In this document: one piece after another, positions 61,801 through 64,000 of the stretch
Layout: every line of letters starts with the position of its first letter
Numbering within the stretch: the stretch's first letter is position 1
Assembly (NCBI GenBank): GCA_947502885.1
Contig: CANNBP010000004.1
Span: 248,001 to 312,000 of the forward strand
Length of the DNA stretch: 64,000 nt
DNA from: an uncultured Aquimarina sp.
Lineage (GTDB): Bacteria > Bacteroidota > Bacteroidia > Flavobacteriales > Flavobacteriaceae
Direction of reading: 5' to 3'
Position numbers and translations under genes: made by a program
The notes under the pieces: model-generated
What the model saw: the letters and a program-made list of their open reading frames with translations, nothing else
What the model was told of the DNA's origin: nothing
Database searches by the model: none

Positions 61801-62149
61801 AACAAGTCTTATAATCAACTAATCGTTGCCCTCTATCAGAAGCCACCAAGCATCCAAGAGTATGATAGCCATATTGCGTGCGCACCTCTGTTCTAAAAAC
61901 CTTTTTATTAGTTTGAAAATTATAGGACCAACTGTCATTATTAATTAAAGCACCATTTCCATTATGTAAATAATCATAATTATCATCACCCGTATCATAA
62001 AAAACTAGAACCTCTTTTAATCCCTCACCAATTTGGCATAAATCAAAGTTGTTAATAAAACCACTAATGGTTATATCATAGTATGCATTCTGTGCATATT
62101 GCAACTGGCTCATCAAAACAATACATAAAAATACGATATTCTTCTTCAT
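58880..62149 (-). CDS. SprB-repeat adhesin with T9SS type A sorting domain
   Basis: 1089 residues, signal peptide ending LQYAQ. Several SprB repeats with the signature TCYQGNDGNVSITATGGTPP and VCDSGNNGWAEAHVQGG, an Ig/PKD-like region, and a C-terminal T9SS type A sorting domain (FLVYPNPTDGNFTV near residue 1015 and a basic/hydrophobic end). SprB repeats occur in the gliding adhesin of Flavobacterium johnsoniae; this smaller protein is a relative rather than SprB itself. It should be secreted by T9SS and fixed on the cell surface. Confidence 0.88.
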   Translation of the reverse strand: MKKNIVFLCIVLMSQLQYAQNAYYDITISGFINNFDLCQIGEGLKEVLVFYDTGDDNYDYLHNGNGALINNDSWSYNFQTNKKVFRTEVRTQYGYHTLGCLVASDRGQRLVDYKTCFNETYRSEDGDYVYGFQTGAVGEYTIDIKPVIHLPTPPVNTIGSEDFLEIAPITGGIDNSLFNWEYSLNKGSYRRFPSQYQHKNSLRIRGKDIPGVSDAFHGGSIEIRVNTGCSNSPNDVEPYTYHVSAPRITSVQTTRPRCYDTIDAKATLQFSRSLKPGEKLSIRTLDLDIPENGTFKTINDYNDIQLSRDRTYTITGLRSGNIRFVVSGFYGEASTFADNELYYKDKRIENRTPVRFATTPRLSTTDVFCHGGDNGTISFSASGGVGNYQYLIKTDDQSWAEVANNWTSFSSGNSHTERGRIKGTYQIKIRDGHQCVAKYQGGSNEGDQIIQTAVIKEPSEAVQIEFDTDASTDPTAFGFTNGQIKARVFGGTPDNGAYSYWWRDESGTLLTTVVEQVVSGQGYFLTLTDIPKGKYFLTVQDKNYRPMIYNTTCTVIDAVYELDEPDPLEVGIEESESILCNNQNEFADESSNGELIAHGIGGVPLALFENGGLPYYYIWKKQNPDTGVWEVLPVTDSIASGLDTGMYAVNIRDANDIILGDYENNLLVQERDSTYFLSQPELLTISFTKENVVCDSGNNGWAEAHVQGGTPPYEYSWSTGAITPRIEELYAGKYTVFVDDANGCRASETVILEQPNGLEVLISNQTNPTCYQGNDGNVSITATGGTPPYSYEWENGNTNTSLSNLIAGSYFIKVTDAEGCVAIEEIELIDPNPIVVDLGENRTLCLDQELVLDISIADTGATYLWQSDTGFSSTMPQVTLTNSGTYTATVTSSLGCVGSSTITVAVSDQQIDADFLVLSQAFTGNEVTLVNVSVPKGEKVEWSIPESTTITKIEDSVDRLKVIFDEPGTYEFVMRTYQGECYAEYTKKLVVEKATELPNVGDARKPFIEEFLVYPNPTDGNFTVKVVLAEAASIVLRVFSLTHNQVEYEQRKDGLTAYEIPVHMTVSSGAYVLVLETPEGDEIRKIIIE

Positions 62150-62151
62150 CT

Positions 62152-64000
62152 TTAATAGTTTACATCAATGGTTAAAAATTTCGAAAAGCTTCCATTTTCC
62201 ATAATCGGTTTTAGATAATAGGTATAGGTGGTACTAGGGTGTACCTGATTGTCTTCTAGATTACTTATGGTTGCCAAAACTTGTCGTAATAATTTTGGTT
62301 TTCCATCTTTTTTAGATTTATAGATGGCTATTTCTTGTACTTTGTCGTTGGCAACCTTCCAAGATAGGGTAATACTCTTATCTTCTGTATTGGCAATCGC
62401 TTGTAACCCTTTGATACTTTCTACAGGAGTCATATTCACTACTGTTAGGCTAATCGGGCTAGAAGGTGCTGACACTAAACCTGTATGATCTTCTGCAAAG
62501 ATAGCATAGCGATATTTAGTTGCTGTTTTGGCTTTGGCATCTATATATGAAGTAAGAGTATCGGTTTCAAATAACATTTCCCATTCTTCTTGGGCGGTTA
62601 CATTTTGACGGTATAAGATATGTTTTATGACATCGGTACTACTACTGTTCACCCAAGAAAGGAATACTCCTTTGGGTTCTACTTTGTACTGCGCAAATAC
62701 AGGGCTTGCAGGAGGAATCTTATCCGGTTTTTGTAGTTCTAACACTTCTGAGTACGCTGACATATTAAATCGTTTGTCTACGGCTACCACACTATAAAAC
62801 ACTTTGGTATTTAGCGATATGATGTTAACCGTATCGGTAAAGCTATTTTTTTGAACCGGATCAATAGTTAACTGCGTTAGTTCCTCACCTTTTTTATTTC
62901 CACGAAATACGCGATATCCTAGTAAATCATTTTCAAGATTAGCCTGCCATGAGATTTGTACCACTCCTGTGGTATCTAAGATTCCTTGCAATGCTATGGG
63001 AGCTTTTGGGGGCATGGTATCTATCGTTTGTATAAAAATAGGTAACGAAGTACGTTTGTCATTATTTTTTCCTTGTGCTGTAATCGTAAAATAATTCGAC
63101 GGTTCTTCTAAGGGATATAAAAGTTCTCGTTGTTGAACCTCTATATTTTCTTTTATTGTTTTGTAGGGGCCTTTTGCTTCGGCAGCCCATTGTAATTGAA
63201 AAGAAGAAAGTTGTGATTCTGCTTCTTTTGGAAATTCCCATTGCAGTACCACCTTATTATTGGCATTGATTCCTGTATGCTTTAGATGTGGGGTGATTTC
63301 TAATTTTTTAATACCCTGTGCTTCTATAATATCTGAAGGTGGGCTTGTTTTTCCAAACGGTGATATCCCTTTGACCCGATAATAATAGGAAACCCCGTTT
63401 TTAGGAATGGTATCGATATAGGTCATATTTCTAGCAGGCTTCTCTGGTTTGTCATTTAGGTTAACTAGTGGCGTATCTCCCAATCTCGAAAAAGAAGTGC
63501 CATCGGAAGAACGCTCCAGATAATACGAAGTAAAAATACTTTTATAGGTTTGATATTCCCATGTAAGGATAATGCTTTTATCTCCAGAAACCGCAGTGAG
63601 TTCTATCGGTTTAGGTAATGTTTGTGGATGCATAGCATCCACCACAACAGATCCTTGTTTTATGATTGTAGAAGCTTCCTTGGGAATAGCAACTTTAATA
63701 CGATATAAGTACTTTTCATTGGTCGAAATTTGAGTATCGATATATCCTAATCCGGCGAGTTGTGCTGCTTTAAAATTCATATCGGCAGCAATCAGCGCAA
63801 AAGAAAAGCGTTGTTCTAGTTCTTTGGCTTTATTCACAATTTGCAGTAAACTACCGGGCTCTGACCCCTCTATTTCAAAAGTTTCTCCATAAAGAGCTTG
63901 TGCTAGTATTGCTGCATAATCATTAGTATGTACTGCTTTCTCCCATGCTGCTATGGGAGCAGGGAGTATAGGGGTTTTGGTCAACACTTTTTTCTCTGGT
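62152..64000 (-). CDS. Fibronectin type III multi-domain protein, 5' end outside the window
   Basis: At least 615 residues; the frame is open through the right edge, so the N-terminus is missing (a GTG at 63987 is internal). Repeated FN3 domains of ~95 residues are recognisable by recurring blocks such as ITLSWKV, GVSYYYRVKGISPFGKTS and TKYRYAIFAEDHTG. Extracellular binding scaffold, two bases upstream of the SprB-repeat gene and probably co-transcribed. Confidence 0.85.
   Translation of the reverse strand, partial: PEKKVLTKTPILPAPIAAWEKAVHTNDYAAILAQALYGETFEIEGSEPGSLLQIVNKAKELEQRFSFALIAADMNFKAAQLAGLGYIDTQISTNEKYLYRIKVAIPKEASTIIKQGSVVVDAMHPQTLPKPIELTAVSGDKSIILTWEYQTYKSIFTSYYLERSSDGTSFSRLGDTPLVNLNDKPEKPARNMTYIDTIPKNGVSYYYRVKGISPFGKTSPPSDIIEAQGIKKLEITPHLKHTGINANNKVVLQWEFPKEAESQLSSFQLQWAAEAKGPYKTIKENIEVQQRELLYPLEEPSNYFTITAQGKNNDKRTSLPIFIQTIDTMPPKAPIALQGILDTTGVVQISWQANLENDLLGYRVFRGNKKGEELTQLTIDPVQKNSFTDTVNIISLNTKVFYSVVAVDKRFNMSAYSEVLELQKPDKIPPASPVFAQYKVEPKGVFLSWVNSSSTDVIKHILYRQNVTAQEEWEMLFETDTLTSYIDAKAKTATKYRYAIFAEDHTGLVSAPSSPISLTVVNMTPVESIKGLQAIANTEDKSITLSWKVANDKVQEIAIYKSKKDGKPKLLRQVLATISNLEDNQVHPSTTYTYYLKPIMENGSFSKFLTIDVNY

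Overview
The window is AT-rich bacterial DNA from what looks like a marine, gliding-type member of the Flavobacteriia (Bacteroidota). The evidence is a type IX secretion (T9SS) sorting domain, SprB-type repeats, TANFOR/FN3/PKD surface proteins, a surface lipoprotein signal with acidic residues after the lipid cysteine, promoters of the TTG-N(17-23)-TAnnTTTG type and little Shine-Dalgarno use. No tRNA, rRNA, CRISPR array, integrase, relaxase, terminase, portal or tail gene was recognised.

Layout. (1) 1-5.1 kb: the end of a small + strand operon (a truncated gene, a 96-residue protein, a GT-B glycosyltransferase, a 145-residue protein) closed by a strong hairpin terminator; then a membrane-bound AraC-type regulator on the - strand, a four-helix membrane protein with a canonical C2H2 zinc finger, and one hypothetical. 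(2) 5.1-6.33 kb: a non-coding region with hairpins and two tandem ~390 bp repeats rich in CCGAT. The upstream repeat carries a decayed copy of the start of the next gene. (3) 6.33-24.0 kb: a + strand replication/processing operon of a mobile element. It holds a two-gene version of the phage P1 DarB architecture (methyltransferase protein plus Strawberry-notch helicase), a MoxR-like AAA+ ATPase with a vWA-like partner, several small proteins, a DnaA-domain-IV-like DNA-binding protein, a HerA/FtsK-like P-loop ATPase and a phage-type PAPS-reductase-like protein. (4) 24.1-29.1 kb: a cargo island in both orientations with its own promoters, including a membrane-anchored exonuclease VII-like protein next to a HEPN protein, and a PD-(D/E)XK-like protein. 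It looks like anti-phage defence. (5) 29.2-44.8 kb: a tightly packed + strand cluster of about 29 mostly small proteins, the majority with a single terminal membrane anchor. It includes a bipolar acidic/Arg-rich beta protein (capsid candidate), Arg/Lys-rich core-like proteins, a zincin, a YVTN beta-propeller, several peptidoglycan-active proteins (CHAP-type, two PG-binding, glucosaminidase, M15), holin/spanin-like proteins, fibre-like proteins and a cytosine methyltransferase that appears to be overprinted by a second real gene. (6) 44.9-64 kb: - strand chromosomal-type genes for secreted and surface proteins: an outer-membrane barrel, lipoproteins, TANFOR/FN3, PKD and SprB-repeat proteins, and a string of small exported/membrane genes with a partial duplication, downstream of the variable C-terminus of the TANFOR protein.

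How it may work together. I read 5.1-44.8 kb as an integrated virus-like or virus-derived element. The first operon would replicate, protect and package DNA. The cargo island would exclude competitors. The last operon would build a particle whose minor proteins sit in a lipid membrane and carry wall-digesting enzymes for entry. This reading is inference: no capsid was proven by homology, the ends of the element were not found, and structural genes beyond the left edge cannot be excluded.
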